Positions 9,073 to 17,550 of a DNA stretch of 26,046 nt are shown here, in pieces. The DNA lies in contig CAJTMY010000038.1 of assembly GCA_910577355.1 (NCBI GenBank), forward strand, positions 1-26,046, read 5' to 3'. How positions within the stretch are numbered: position 1 is the first letter of the stretch; each line of letters opens with the position of its first letter. This stretch comes from an uncultured Muribaculaceae bacterium (GTDB taxonomy: Bacteria; Bacteroidota; Bacteroidia; Bacteroidales; Muribaculaceae). The notes below the pieces were generated by a model, which did not search any database, was not told the origin of the DNA, and saw only the letters and a program-made list of their open reading frames with translations. Made by a program: the position numbers and the translations under genes.

Positions 9073-9119
9073 TGGACGGGTAAGTGCCGATGGCTTTGAC
9101 CCGTCCACATTCAATTTTT
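9072..9119 (+). terminator. Strong hairpin with T-tract between efflux and hut operons (terminator, or operator/leader structure)
   Basis: A perfect ten-base-pair inverted repeat (9072-9081 with 9099-9108) encloses a loop that itself folds, with GCC at 9086-9088 against GGC at 9092-9094. A TTTTT run follows at 9115-9119. For transcripts arriving from the efflux operon this would be a good intrinsic terminator. Because the hut promoter lies immediately upstream and transcription probably starts inside the left arm, the same palindrome could instead be the operator for a hut regulator. The two roles are not exclusive. Confidence 0.6.
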
Positions 9120-9155
9120 GGAATTATTACCTGACAATCATTATACATATTCCGC

Positions 9156-10862
9156 ATGGAAAAACGCCTTATCGAATGTGTGCCCAATTTCAGCGAGGGC
9201 CGCGACCGCGCCGTTATAGACGCCATAACCAAGAGTATTACTGACGCAGCCGATGTGAAGCTGCTCGATGTCGACCCCGGTGAAGCCACCAACCGCACGG
9301 TGGTGACTTTTGTCGGCGAGCCCGAAGCGGTGGTCGAAGCGGCGTTCGCAGGCATCAGAAAAGCTGCCGAGCTTATCGATATGCGCAAGCATCACGGCGC
9401 CCATCCGCGTATGGGAGCCACGGATGTATGTCCGCTGATACCGGTGAGTGGCGTCACTCTCGAGGAATGCGCAGCCATGGCGCGGAAACTCGCCGAACGT
9501 GTGGCCGATGAACTGGGCGTGCCCACATACTGCTATGAGGCCGCCGCTTTCAAGCCCGAGCGCAAGAATCTGGCTGTATGCCGTGCCGGTGAATATGAGG
9601 CTTTGCCCGAAAAGATGAATCATGAGGGCAAAGGCCCCGACTTCGGCGACCGTCCGTATGACGAGGCTGCCGCCCGTACAGGCGCCACTACCATAGGTGC
9701 CCGCGACTTCCTTATCGCCGTGAACTTCAATCTCAATACCACTTCGACACGCCGTGCCAACGCCATCGCATTCGACGTGCGCGAGAAGGGACGCCCGATG
9801 CGCGAGGGCGGCAAGGTGACCGGCAAACCTCTCAAGGATGAGAACGGCAAGACAATCATGCAGCCCGGCACACTCAAAGGCACCAAGGCGATAGGCTGGT
9901 ATATCGACGAATACGGCATCGCGCAGGTATCGATGAATATAACCGACATAGCCGCCACTCCCCTCCATGTGGCCTTTGACGAGGTGACCCGCGCGGCTGC
10001 CGCTCGCGGCATACGTGTCACGGGAACAGAGATCGTCGGTCTTGTGCCCAAGCGTGCGCTTGTCGAGGCAGGTCGGTACTTCCTCGAGAAACAGCAGCGC
10101 TCCACCGGTCTGCCCGAACACGAGATATTGCGCATAGCAATAAAATCGATGGGACTTGACGAACTCAAGTCATTTGTGCCCGAGGAGAAGGTCATCGAGT
10201 ATATGATTGATGCCGACCGCAAGGATGACAAGAAGCTTGTGGATATGACATGCCGCGGTTTTGCCGACGAGACGGCATCCGAATCGCCCGCTCCCGGCGG
10301 CGGCTCGATATCGGCATATATGGGCGCTCTCGCCGCCGCATTGGGCACAATGGTAGCCAATCTGTCGGCTCACAAGCCCGGTTGGGACGAGCGTTGGAAG
10401 GAATTTTCGGATTATGCCGACCGTGGTCGCAAGCTCGTAGATACGCTTGTGGCGCTTGTCGACGAGGATACCGCCGCGTTCAACCGCATCATGGCCGTGT
10501 TCGGCATGCCAAAGGGGACAGACGAGGAAAAGGCCGCCCGTGCCGAAGCTCTCGAGAGCGCCACACTTTATGCAACAGAAGTGCCTCTGCGCACCATGAA
10601 GGCCGCATACGATACATTCGACCTGCTCGATACTATGGCTCGTATCGGCAATCCCAATTCGGTGAGTGACGCCGGTGTGGGTGCCATAGCCGCCGAGGCT
10701 GCCGTGGCCGGCGCGAACCTTAACGTACGTATCAACGCCGCCGGCCTCAAAGATCGTACCAAGGCCGATGAACTCACCGCTGAAGCTGCTGCCATAGCTG
10801 CTAAGGCAGTGGAACGCAGGGCCGAGATACTTAAAACAGTAAATGAAACCATCGACCGATAA
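9156..10862 (+). CDS. Bifunctional glutamate formimidoyltransferase / formimidoyl-tetrahydrofolate cyclodeaminase
   Basis: The product has 568 residues. The N-terminal half (about 1-300) is the formimidoyltransferase, opening with the signature LIECVPNFSEGRD and carrying the motif MRKHHGAHPRMGATDVCPLIP around residues 76-96. The C-terminal part (about 350-560) is the cyclodeaminase, with APGGGSISAYMGALAAALGTMVANLS near residues 375-400. Together they move the formimino group of N-formimidoyl-glutamate onto tetrahydrofolate, releasing glutamate, and then release ammonia to give methenyl-tetrahydrofolate. Many bacteria encode the two activities separately; this fused form matches the arrangement of animal FTCD. 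It is the first gene of the hut operon and precedes urocanase by 17 bases. The fusion is read as one uninterrupted frame. Confidence 0.95.
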   Translation: MEKRLIECVPNFSEGRDRAVIDAITKSITDAADVKLLDVDPGEATNRTVVTFVGEPEAVVEAAFAGIRKAAELIDMRKHHGAHPRMGATDVCPLIPVSGVTLEECAAMARKLAERVADELGVPTYCYEAAAFKPERKNLAVCRAGEYEALPEKMNHEGKGPDFGDRPYDEAAARTGATTIGARDFLIAVNFNLNTTSTRRANAIAFDVREKGRPMREGGKVTGKPLKDENGKTIMQPGTLKGTKAIGWYIDEYGIAQVSMNITDIAATPLHVAFDEVTRAAAARGIRVTGTEIVGLVPKRALVEAGRYFLEKQQRSTGLPEHEILRIAIKSMGLDELKSFVPEEKVIEYMIDADRKDDKKLVDMTCRGFADETASESPAPGGGSISAYMGALAAALGTMVANLSAHKPGWDERWKEFSDYADRGRKLVDTLVALVDEDTAAFNRIMAVFGMPKGTDEEKAARAEALESATLYATEVPLRTMKAAYDTFDLLDTMARIGNPNSVSDAGVGAIAAEAAVAGANLNVRINAAGLKDRTKADELTAEAAAIAAKAVERRAEILKTVNETIDR

Positions 10863-10879
10863 TTGATTCAAAATTCACT

Positions 10880-12895
10880 ATGACTCTCGAAAAATTTCAG
10901 AAAGACATAACGGCGGGGATTCCTGATCCGCTGCCCTCACCGCGCGAGTACGACAACAGCGTGAATCATGCTCCGCGACGCAAGGATATCCTCACGCTGG
11001 CCGAGAAGGAACTCGCGCTGCGCAACGCCCTGCGTTATTTTCCTGCCAAGATGCATGCCGAGCTCGCTCCCGAGTTTGCACGCGAATTGGCCGATTACGG
11101 CCGCATATACATGTATCGTCTGCGTCCGCACTACGACATGTATGCTCGTCCCATTGACCAATATCCCGCACGCTCCCGTCAGGCGGCGGCCATAATGATG
11201 ATGATACAGAACAATCTCGACCCGGCTGTGGCGCAGCACCCTCACGAACTTATCACTTATGGCGGTAACGGCGCGGTGTTTCAGAACTGGGCGCAGTATC
11301 GCCTCGTGATGAAATATCTGAGCGAGATGACAGACGACCAGACTCTCGTGATGTACTCGGGTCATCCACTCGGATTGTTCCCCTCGCATCCCGGCGCGCC
11401 GCGGGTGGTTGTGACCAACGGTATGGTGATACCGAATTATTCGAAACCCGACGACTGGGAGCGGTTCAATGCTCTTGGTGTATCGCAGTACGGCCAGATG
11501 ACAGCCGGTTCGTATATGTATATCGGCCCGCAGGGTATTGTGCACGGCACTACAATAACGGTGCTGAATGCGGCGCGCGCTATGCGCCCCGGTGGTGATA
11601 TCGGCGGCATGCTGTTTGTGTCGGCCGGTCTCGGCGGCATGTCGGGCGCCCAACCCAAGGCTGCCAAGATATCCGGTGTGGTGAGCATAACCGCCGAAAT
11701 CAATCCGGCGGCTGTAGAGAAGCGTCATGCGCAGGGATGGGTCGACGAGGTACACACCGACCTTGATGAGCTTATCGACCGCGCTCTCCGCGCCGTGGGG
11801 AGCAAGGAGGCAGTGTCGCTCGCCTACCAGGGCAACGTTGTAGACCTGTGGGAGCGCCTTGCCGAGCGCGGTGTGCACGTCGATCTCGGTTCAGATCAGA
11901 CATCGCTTCACAATCCATGGGCTGGCGGATACTATCCCGTGGGATATACATATGAGGAGTCGCTGCGCATGATGGCCGACGAGCCCGAGCGCTTCAAGGA
12001 GGCAGTGAAAACGTCATTGCGCCGGCAGGTTGATGCGATCAACAAGCTATCGTCGCGCGGCATGTACTTCTTTGACTATGGAAACGCCTTCCTGCTCGAA
12101 TCGTCGCGCGCCGGTGCCGATATAATGGGCGAAGACGGACAATTCCGCTATCCTTCATATGTGCAGGCCATCATGGGCCCGCGCTTCTTCGACTACGGCT
12201 TCGGGCCTTTCCGCTGGGTGTGCGCGTCGTGCGATGCCGCCGACCTCGCAGAGAGCGACCGCATAGCGGGCGATGTGCTCGAAGATATGCTCAAAGATGC
12301 TCCCGATGATATAAAGGGACAGCTTGCCGACAATCTGCACTGGATCCGTGAGGCCGGCCCGAATCACCTTGTGGTAGGCTCTCAGGCCCGTATCCTGTAT
12401 GCCGATGCCGAAGGCCGCGCAAAGATAGCACTTGCTTTCAACAAGGCCATACGCGAAGGACGTATTTCCGCCCCCATAGTGCTCGGCCGCGACCATCATG
12501 ACGTATCGGGCACCGACTCGCCTTACCGCGAGACATCCAATATCACCGACGGTTCGCAGTTCACAGCCGATATGGCCGTCCACAATGTGATAGGCGACGC
12601 TTTCCGCGGCGCTACCTGGGTATCGCTGCACAACGGCGGCGGTGTAGGCTGGGGCGAAGTTGTCAACGGTGGTTTCGGCATGGTGATTGACGGTTCGGAA
12701 GCCTGCGACCGCCGTATAAGCGAGATGCTGCTGTGGGATGTTAACAACGGCATAGCGCGCCGCTCGTGGGGACGCAACAAAGGCGCTATGGATGCAATAC
12801 GACGCGAGATGGCCCGTACCCCCGGACTGAAGGTCACAATGCCCGAAATGGCCGACGACACTCTGATTCATAACTCTATCAAAGATATACTCTGA
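10880..12895 (+). CDS. hutU: Urocanate hydratase (urocanase)
   Basis: The product has 671 residues, about 110 longer than the classical proteobacterial enzyme, as in the long urocanases of Bacteroidota. Recognisable segments are ITYGGNGAVFQNWAQY near residue 125, YSGHPLGLFPSHP, the NAD-binding glycine-rich region FVSAGLGGMSGAQPKAA (about 248-264), and SLHNGGGVGWGEVVNGGFG near the C-terminus. It converts urocanate to 4-imidazolone-5-propanoate using tightly bound NAD+, the second step of histidine breakdown. It is followed by histidine ammonia-lyase after three bases. The extra length is spread internally rather than appearing as an added terminal domain. Confidence 0.96.
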   Translation: MTLEKFQKDITAGIPDPLPSPREYDNSVNHAPRRKDILTLAEKELALRNALRYFPAKMHAELAPEFARELADYGRIYMYRLRPHYDMYARPIDQYPARSRQAAAIMMMIQNNLDPAVAQHPHELITYGGNGAVFQNWAQYRLVMKYLSEMTDDQTLVMYSGHPLGLFPSHPGAPRVVVTNGMVIPNYSKPDDWERFNALGVSQYGQMTAGSYMYIGPQGIVHGTTITVLNAARAMRPGGDIGGMLFVSAGLGGMSGAQPKAAKISGVVSITAEINPAAVEKRHAQGWVDEVHTDLDELIDRALRAVGSKEAVSLAYQGNVVDLWERLAERGVHVDLGSDQTSLHNPWAGGYYPVGYTYEESLRMMADEPERFKEAVKTSLRRQVDAINKLSSRGMYFFDYGNAFLLESSRAGADIMGEDGQFRYPSYVQAIMGPRFFDYGFGPFRWVCASCDAADLAESDRIAGDVLEDMLKDAPDDIKGQLADNLHWIREAGPNHLVVGSQARILYADAEGRAKIALAFNKAIREGRISAPIVLGRDHHDVSGTDSPYRETSNITDGSQFTADMAVHNVIGDAFRGATWVSLHNGGGVGWGEVVNGGFGMVIDGSEACDRRISEMLLWDVNNGIARRSWGRNKGAMDAIRREMARTPGLKVTMPEMADDTLIHNSIKDIL

Positions 12896-12898
12896 ACC

Positions 12899-14380
12899 AT
12901 GGAAGTACATCATATATCACCCGATTGGCTCACAATCGACCGTGTAAAGGAAATAAGTGAGAAAGGCATGAAGATAGCTCTCGGTGATGAAGCCGTGAGA
13001 CGTATCACTGCATGCCGTGACTATCTCGACCGCAAGATGGAGAATGCGTCGGAGCCTATATACGGCATCACCACCGGATTTGGCTCGCTTTGCAATATCA
13101 GCATAGACCATGACCAGCTTGCCGCCCTGCAGAAGAATCTTGTGATGTCGCACTCGTGCAGCGTCGGCGAGCCTGTGCCCGACGGGATAGTGCGCCTTAT
13201 GCTGCTGCTCAAGATACAGTCGCTCAGCTACGGCAACTCGGGCGTGCAGCTCGCTACGGTGCAGCGGCTCGTGGATTTTTATAATAACGACATTCTGCCC
13301 AAGGTATGCCAGCAGGGTTCGCTCGGCGCTTCGGGCGATCTTGCTCCTTTGGCCAACATGTCGCTGCCTCTGCTCGGACTCGGCGAGGTGCGGTACAAGG
13401 GCGAATTGCGTCCTGCTGCCGAAGTCCTGAAAGAAATGGGATGGAAACCGATCGAATTACAATCCAAGGAAGGCCTCGCACTGCTCAACGGAACACAGTT
13501 CATGAGTTCATACGGTGTATGGAGTCTTATTCAGACTCAACGTCTGATGAGACTTGCCGACCGTATCGCCGCCATATCGCTTGATGCGTTTGACGGACGT
13601 ATCGAGCCATTCGGCAAGGAAGTGAACGAGGTGCGCAACCACCGTGGCCAGATAGAGACCGCCGCCGTCATGAAAAAGTGGCTCGAAGGCAGCGAACTGA
13701 TCGCACGCCCCAAGACACACGTGCAGGATCCGTATTCGTTCCGCTGTATCCCGCAGGTGCACGGTGCGTGCAAGGATACATATAGCTATGTGTTCGAAAG
13801 GCTTGAGGAAGAGATAAACGCTCCTACCGATAATCCTACTGTCTTCCCTGAAGAGGACATAATAGTATCGGCCGGAAATTTCCATGGCGAACCCATCGCA
13901 CAGCCCATGGACTTCCTTGCCGTGGCGCTCACCGAGCTGTCGAGCATATCGGAGCGTCGCGTATATCAGCTTATATCGGGCAGTCGCGGTCTGCCGTCGT
14001 TCCTCGTGGCAAAGCCCGGTCTCAACAGCGGCTTCATGATTCCGCAGTATGCCGCGGCATCTATAGTAAACCAGTCGAAGGGGCTATGCTGGCCGTGCAG
14101 CTGCGACTCCATACCATCGTCGCAGGGGCAGGAAGACCATGTGTCGATGGGCTCCAATGCGGCCACGAAGCTTGCCCGTGTGGTGCTCAACACCGAGCGC
14201 GTGTTGGCCATCGAGATCTTCAATGCTGCTCAGGCTCTTGAATTCCGCCGTCCGTACAAGACTTCTCCCTGCCAGGAGGAATGGCTCGCCGAATATCGCC
14301 GTGAAGTGCCGTTTATAGAAAATGACACTGTGATGTATCCGCTTATCGAAAAATCAGTGGAATTCCTTCGCAAGTCATGA
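12899..14380 (+). CDS. hutH: Histidine ammonia-lyase (histidase)
   Basis: The product has 493 residues, standard family length. The MIO cofactor tripeptide is Ala144-Ser145-Gly146 within GSLGASGDLAPLANMSL, and the active-site loop YGITTGFGSL begins near residue 55. Other conserved segments are QDPYSFRCIPQVHGA and the C-terminal GQEDHVSMGSNAA. It deaminates L-histidine to urocanate, the entry step of the pathway. It lies three bases after hutU, and its TGA overlaps the ATG of hutI, indicating translational coupling. Phenylalanine or tyrosine ammonia-lyase share the fold, but the hut context settles the assignment. Confidence 0.97.
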   Translation: MEVHHISPDWLTIDRVKEISEKGMKIALGDEAVRRITACRDYLDRKMENASEPIYGITTGFGSLCNISIDHDQLAALQKNLVMSHSCSVGEPVPDGIVRLMLLLKIQSLSYGNSGVQLATVQRLVDFYNNDILPKVCQQGSLGASGDLAPLANMSLPLLGLGEVRYKGELRPAAEVLKEMGWKPIELQSKEGLALLNGTQFMSSYGVWSLIQTQRLMRLADRIAAISLDAFDGRIEPFGKEVNEVRNHRGQIETAAVMKKWLEGSELIARPKTHVQDPYSFRCIPQVHGACKDTYSYVFERLEEEINAPTDNPTVFPEEDIIVSAGNFHGEPIAQPMDFLAVALTELSSISERRVYQLISGSRGLPSFLVAKPGLNSGFMIPQYAAASIVNQSKGLCWPCSCDSIPSSQGQEDHVSMGSNAATKLARVVLNTERVLAIEIFNAAQALEFRRPYKTSPCQEEWLAEYRREVPFIENDTVMYPLIEKSVEFLRKS

Positions 14381-15600
14381 TCATAACGAATATCGGACGC
14401 CTTACAGGCATCCTTGACCCGTCGGTCCGGTGCCTGCGTGGCCGTGAGATGGATGATGTCTATTGCATCGACAATGCATGGCTGCGTTTTAAGGACGGTG
14501 TGATAACCGGCTTCGGCGAGATGCGCAGTTGTCCTGTCAACGATGAAGTGGTTGATGCCGAAGGTGGTATCGTGATACCTGCATTCTGCGACTCGCACAC
14601 GCATATCGTATGGGCCGGTGACCGGTCGGGCGAGTTTGTCGACAAGATAGAAGGAAAATCATATGAGGAGATCGCCGCTAACGGCGGCGGTATCCTTAAT
14701 TCGTCGGATCTGCTCAATTCTGTGAGCGACGATGAATTATACACGACGGCCGCTCGCCGTCTGCGACAGGTGATGGCTATGGGAACCGGCGCCATAGAGA
14801 TAAAGACCGGCTACGGACTTACACTCGAGGGCGAATTGAAGATGTTGCGGGTGATAGAGCGTCTGCGCGACGATTTTCCGATGATGGAGATCAAGGCCAC
14901 GTTCCTCGGCGCGCATGCGGTAGGGCGTGCATACGCCGGACGCCAAGGCGAATATGTGCGGCATGTCGTTGACGATATGTTGCCTCAGATGGCAGGGCGC
15001 GCCGACTTTGTGGACGTATTCTGCGACAAAGGCTTTTTTACGGTTGAAGAGACCGACAGTATCCTCAAGGCTGCCGCGTCGTACGGCATGAAGCCAAAGA
15101 TACATGCCAATGAGCTCGATTGTTCGGGCGGCGTGCAGGTTGGCGTGGACAACGGCGCGCTGTCGGTCGACCATCTCGAGCGTATCGGCGAGGAAGAAAT
15201 AAAAGTACTTGCCGCATCCGATACTGTCGCAACTATGCTGCCGGGTGCGTCGTTCTTCCTCGGTATGCCTTACGGCCCTGCTCGCAAGGCCGTTGACGAA
15301 GGCTGCACGGTGGCGCTTGCATCCGACTACAATCCCGGCTCGTCGCCGTCGGGAAGCATGCCGTTTGTAATGTCGCTCGGATGTATAAAGATGAAACTGA
15401 GTCCCGAGCGGGCTTTCAATGCCGTCACTATCAACGGAGCGGCAGCCATGGGGCTTGCCGGTCGCTGCGGCTCCATGAGCATAGGCAAGAATGCATCGTT
15501 TATAATCTATAAATCCTATGCGCCATCGCTCCCGTATATAATCCATGCGTATTCAGAACCGACGATAGCCGCCGTATATCTGAAAGGCGAACGCATATGA
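14377..15600 (+). CDS. hutI: Imidazolonepropionase
   Basis: The product has 407 residues of the amidohydrolase superfamily. The metal site is intact: the FCDSHTHIVWAGDR motif (His74, His76), His243 in KIHANELDCSGG, His266 in SVDHLERI and Asp317 in ASDYNPGSSPSG. It opens the imidazolone ring to give N-formimidoyl-L-glutamate, which the first enzyme of the operon then uses. It is the last gene of the hut operon and starts inside the hutH stop codon (ATGA). Its own stop codon lies within the left arm of a 16-base-pair perfect stem, so translation ends as the terminator begins to form. Confidence 0.96.
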   Translation: MIITNIGRLTGILDPSVRCLRGREMDDVYCIDNAWLRFKDGVITGFGEMRSCPVNDEVVDAEGGIVIPAFCDSHTHIVWAGDRSGEFVDKIEGKSYEEIAANGGGILNSSDLLNSVSDDELYTTAARRLRQVMAMGTGAIEIKTGYGLTLEGELKMLRVIERLRDDFPMMEIKATFLGAHAVGRAYAGRQGEYVRHVVDDMLPQMAGRADFVDVFCDKGFFTVEETDSILKAAASYGMKPKIHANELDCSGGVQVGVDNGALSVDHLERIGEEEIKVLAASDTVATMLPGASFFLGMPYGPARKAVDEGCTVALASDYNPGSSPSGSMPFVMSLGCIKMKLSPERAFNAVTINGAAAMGLAGRCGSMSIGKNASFIIYKSYAPSLPYIIHAYSEPTIAAVYLKGERI

Positions 15601-15635
15601 ACAAAGGCTGCACCGAAATGCAGCCTTTGTTCATA
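15596..15635. terminator. Bidirectional hairpin between hutI and the converging hydrolase gene
   Basis: A 16-base-pair perfect inverted repeat (15596-15611 with 15620-15635) has an eight-base loop. The outer stem has an A-rich left and T-rich right arm (AACAAAGG/CCTTTGTT), so each transcript direction carries U residues at the base of the stem. It contains the hutI stop codon (15598-15600) and ends one base before the stop codon of the converging gene. It is best read as a shared terminator, although no separate T-tract follows. Confidence 0.7.
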
Positions 15636-15636
15636 A

Positions 15637-16401
15637 TCAGGACATAGTATAAATTGGAGATGAGGGAGGTGTGGGATAATCTATCTTTATAGACTGGCCC
15701 GGGTCGCGCAGGCAATGGAATGTCGTGTCGACCTGATTGTGGAACGGATATACTCCGAAGTCGCATGCGATCTGTGCGTCGCCGTCGAAGTGCATCGGGA
15801 AAAAGTCGGAGACTTTTATAGCTTCGGTAAATTCGACGGCTCCTAAGGCGAAGTCCTTGCCTTGGCGTAGGTCTACGGGGAAGAATACGACGTCGAGTTT
15901 TTTGTTCTCCTCGGCTATGCGTCCGAGTTCTTTTCTGAATTCGGCAGTGGCTTCGGCCACTTCGCGCTCGGTCGATTCCTCGTTCCAATGCCATAGATTG
16001 AGGTCGCCGGCATGGAACAACGTGCGTCCGTTTTTCAGGGTGACACGAAAGCTTACCCCTTTGTCGGTCGATCCGTATGCCTTGACACATATGCCTCCGG
16101 GCAGATTGTCGACCTCGTCGCCGACACTCATGCCCTGTATGGCGAGTGAAGGATCGGTCTCGCGAACCAGAACGTCGTTCGATAGCACGTAGACGCGCTT
16201 ATGGTCTTGAGCCAGATTGAATATCTCGTGGTTGAAGTGGTCGGGATGGCCGTGGCTTACGAAAAATACCACCGGTTTTTCCTGATTATGTCTTAGTGCC
16301 TTGACAACAGAGTGCGACGGATCGCGGTAGTAGTCGAAAACCATGATGACATCGTCGGTCTGAACCATGAAGCCGCTGTGGGCAAGATATGTGATGCGCA
16401 T
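15637..16401 (-). CDS. Metallo-beta-lactamase-fold hydrolase (UPF0173/YtkL-like)
   Basis: The product has 254 residues. The N-terminus (MRITYLAHSGFMVQT...FDY) is typical of the L-ascorbate-6-phosphate-lactonase-like or UPF0173 branch of the fold. The di-metal motif HxHxDH is complete (His50, His52, Asp54, His55 in SHGHPDH), with His130 and Asp133 in LFHAGDLNLWHW and a late His204 in FPMHFDGD. All ligands needed for a catalytic centre are therefore present. The substrate is unknown; these soluble cytoplasmic proteins are often annotated only as MBL-fold hydrolases. It lies downstream of rpoD in the same direction but behind rpoD's terminator, so it is probably transcribed separately. Nothing ties it functionally to the hut operon, with which it converges. 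Confidence 0.85.
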   Translation of the reverse strand: MRITYLAHSGFMVQTDDVIMVFDYYRDPSHSVVKALRHNQEKPVVFFVSHGHPDHFNHEIFNLAQDHKRVYVLSNDVLVRETDPSLAIQGMSVGDEVDNLPGGICVKAYGSTDKGVSFRVTLKNGRTLFHAGDLNLWHWNEESTEREVAEATAEFRKELGRIAEENKKLDVVFFPVDLRQGKDFALGAVEFTEAIKVSDFFPMHFDGDAQIACDFGVYPFHNQVDTTFHCLRDPGQSIKIDYPTPPSSPIYTMS

Positions 16402-16473
16402 GATATCTGTATATTTTGTTAATCTTTCATTTTAAACAATAATACCGGTATCATGGTTCGCCAAAATGGTATG

Positions 16474-16500
16474 AAAAACGCCCGCTTATTGGGCGGGCGT
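16474..16500 (-). terminator. Rho-independent terminator of rpoD
   Basis: An eight-base-pair stem (16478-16485 with 16493-16500, CGCCCGC against GCGGGCG at its core) has a seven-base loop. On the minus strand it is followed by a T-run corresponding to A residues at 16474-16478. It lies just past the rpoD stop codon. Confidence 0.85.
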
Positions 16501-16505
16501 AGGTC

Positions 16506-17366
16506 TTATTGGCCTAAGTAGGATTTTAGTAATCGGCTCTTCTGGCCTTTGAGACGGCGGATGGCCTTTTCTTTGATCTGTCGTACACGCTCGCGGGTGA
16601 GCTCGAATTTGGCTCCGATTTCCTCAAGGGTCATTTCCTGGCAGCCTATGCCGAAGAACATCTTGAGAATCTCGCGTTCGCGTTCGTGCAGTTGGCGCAG
16701 TGCGCGCTCGACTTCGTTGGATAACGACTCCTGATTGAGCGAGGCGTCGGCCATGGGAGAATCTTCATTTGTGAGCACGTCGAGAAGGCTGTTGTCCTCA
16801 CCTTCGACAAACGGTGCGTCGACCGAAATGTGTCGGCCCGATACTTTCATTGTGTCGGCGATTTTCTCAACGGGTACGTCGAGGCTTTCGGCGAGCTCCT
16901 CGGCTGAGGGACGGCGTTCGTTTTCCTGTTCGAATTTGCTGAGAGCCTTGCTGATCTTGTTGAGCGAGCCTACCTGGTTGAGAGGAAGACGCACTATGCG
17001 CGACTGCTCGGCGAGTGCCTGAAGAATAGATTGGCGTATCCACCATACGGCGTAAGAGATGAACTTGAAACCACGCGTTTCATCGAATTTACGTGCGGCT
17101 TTTATCAGCCCGAGATTGCCTTCGTTGATAAGGTCGGGAAGCGTGAGACCCTGATTCTGGTATTGCTTGGCTACTGATACAACGAAGCGGAGGTTGGCAC
17201 GTGTGAGTTTTTCGAGAGCTGCCTGGTCACCTTGCTTGATGCGCTGTGCGAGCTCTACTTCTTCTTCCACAGAGATCAGTTCCTCACGGCCAATCTCCTG
17301 CAGATATTTGTCGAGCGATGCGCTCTCGCGGTTGGTGATTGATTTTGTAATTTTTAGTTGTCTCAT
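16506..17366 (-). CDS. rpoD: Primary RNA polymerase sigma factor RpoD (sigma A, Bacteroidota type)
   Basis: The product has 286 residues. It lacks region 1.1, as do Bacteroidota primary sigma factors. Region 1.2 is SLDKYLQEIGREELIS near residue 17. Region 2 contains NLRFVVSVAKQYQNQGLTLPDL and the promoter-melting helix FKFISYAVWWIRQSI. Region 3 lies around 150-205, and region 4 ends in the helix-turn-helix LTRERVRQIKEKAIRRLK. It directs RNA polymerase to housekeeping promoters, which in this phylum carry TAnnTTTG at -7; several exact copies occur in this window, one in front of this gene. It is transcribed alone, with its own promoter and terminator. Confidence 0.96.
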   Translation of the reverse strand: MRQLKITKSITNRESASLDKYLQEIGREELISVEEEVELAQRIKQGDQAALEKLTRANLRFVVSVAKQYQNQGLTLPDLINEGNLGLIKAARKFDETRGFKFISYAVWWIRQSILQALAEQSRIVRLPLNQVGSLNKISKALSKFEQENERRPSAEELAESLDVPVEKIADTMKVSGRHISVDAPFVEGEDNSLLDVLTNEDSPMADASLNQESLSNEVERALRQLHEREREILKMFFGIGCQEMTLEEIGAKFELTRERVRQIKEKAIRRLKGQKSRLLKSYLGQ

Positions 17367-17401
17367 TTCTCTTTTGTATACCGAATAGATGCTAAAACGT
17401 G

Positions 17402-17431
17402 CAAAGTTAATACTTTTTCTCCATATGGCAA
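17402..17431 (-). promoter_or_regulatory. Promoter of rpoD
   Basis: On the minus strand an exact -7 element TAACTTTG lies at 17409-17402. A -33-like TTG lies at 17431-17429 with a 19-base spacer. The predicted transcript start, near 17396, gives a leader of about 30 bases. The product would recognise its own promoter. Confidence 0.7.
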
Positions 17432-17495
17432 TGGATATAGTGTTACTTTAACGAAAAAATGTTCGCTTATGTTGTGTACGCTAAGTTTTTTACAC

Positions 17496-17525
17496 AAAAA
17501 ATCCCGGCTGTATATCACAGCCGGG
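17496..17525 (-). terminator. Rho-independent terminator of the pta-ackA unit
   Basis: An eight-base-pair stem (17503-17510 with 17518-17525, CCCGGCTG against CAGCCGGG) is followed on the minus strand by a run of T residues, seen as A at 17496-17501. It stands between ackA and the rpoD promoter. Confidence 0.85.
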
Positions 17526-17550
17526 CATAAAGATCAATGTTTTTCCGGGT

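Noticed and set aside
9141..10121. Minus-strand open frame of 326 codons opposite the FTCD gene
   Set aside because: The plus-strand FTCD is unmistakable; the antisense product is an unstructured mix of His, Gly and Arg.
12155..12913. Minus-strand open frame opposite the end of hutU
   Set aside because: Shadow of a conserved gene, with no promoter or family signature.
15637..16401. Metallo-beta-lactamase-fold protein as a beta-lactam resistance gene
   Set aside because: The sequence resembles the UPF0173 hydrolase branch, has no signal peptide, and sits among housekeeping genes; the fold alone does not indicate beta-lactamase activity.
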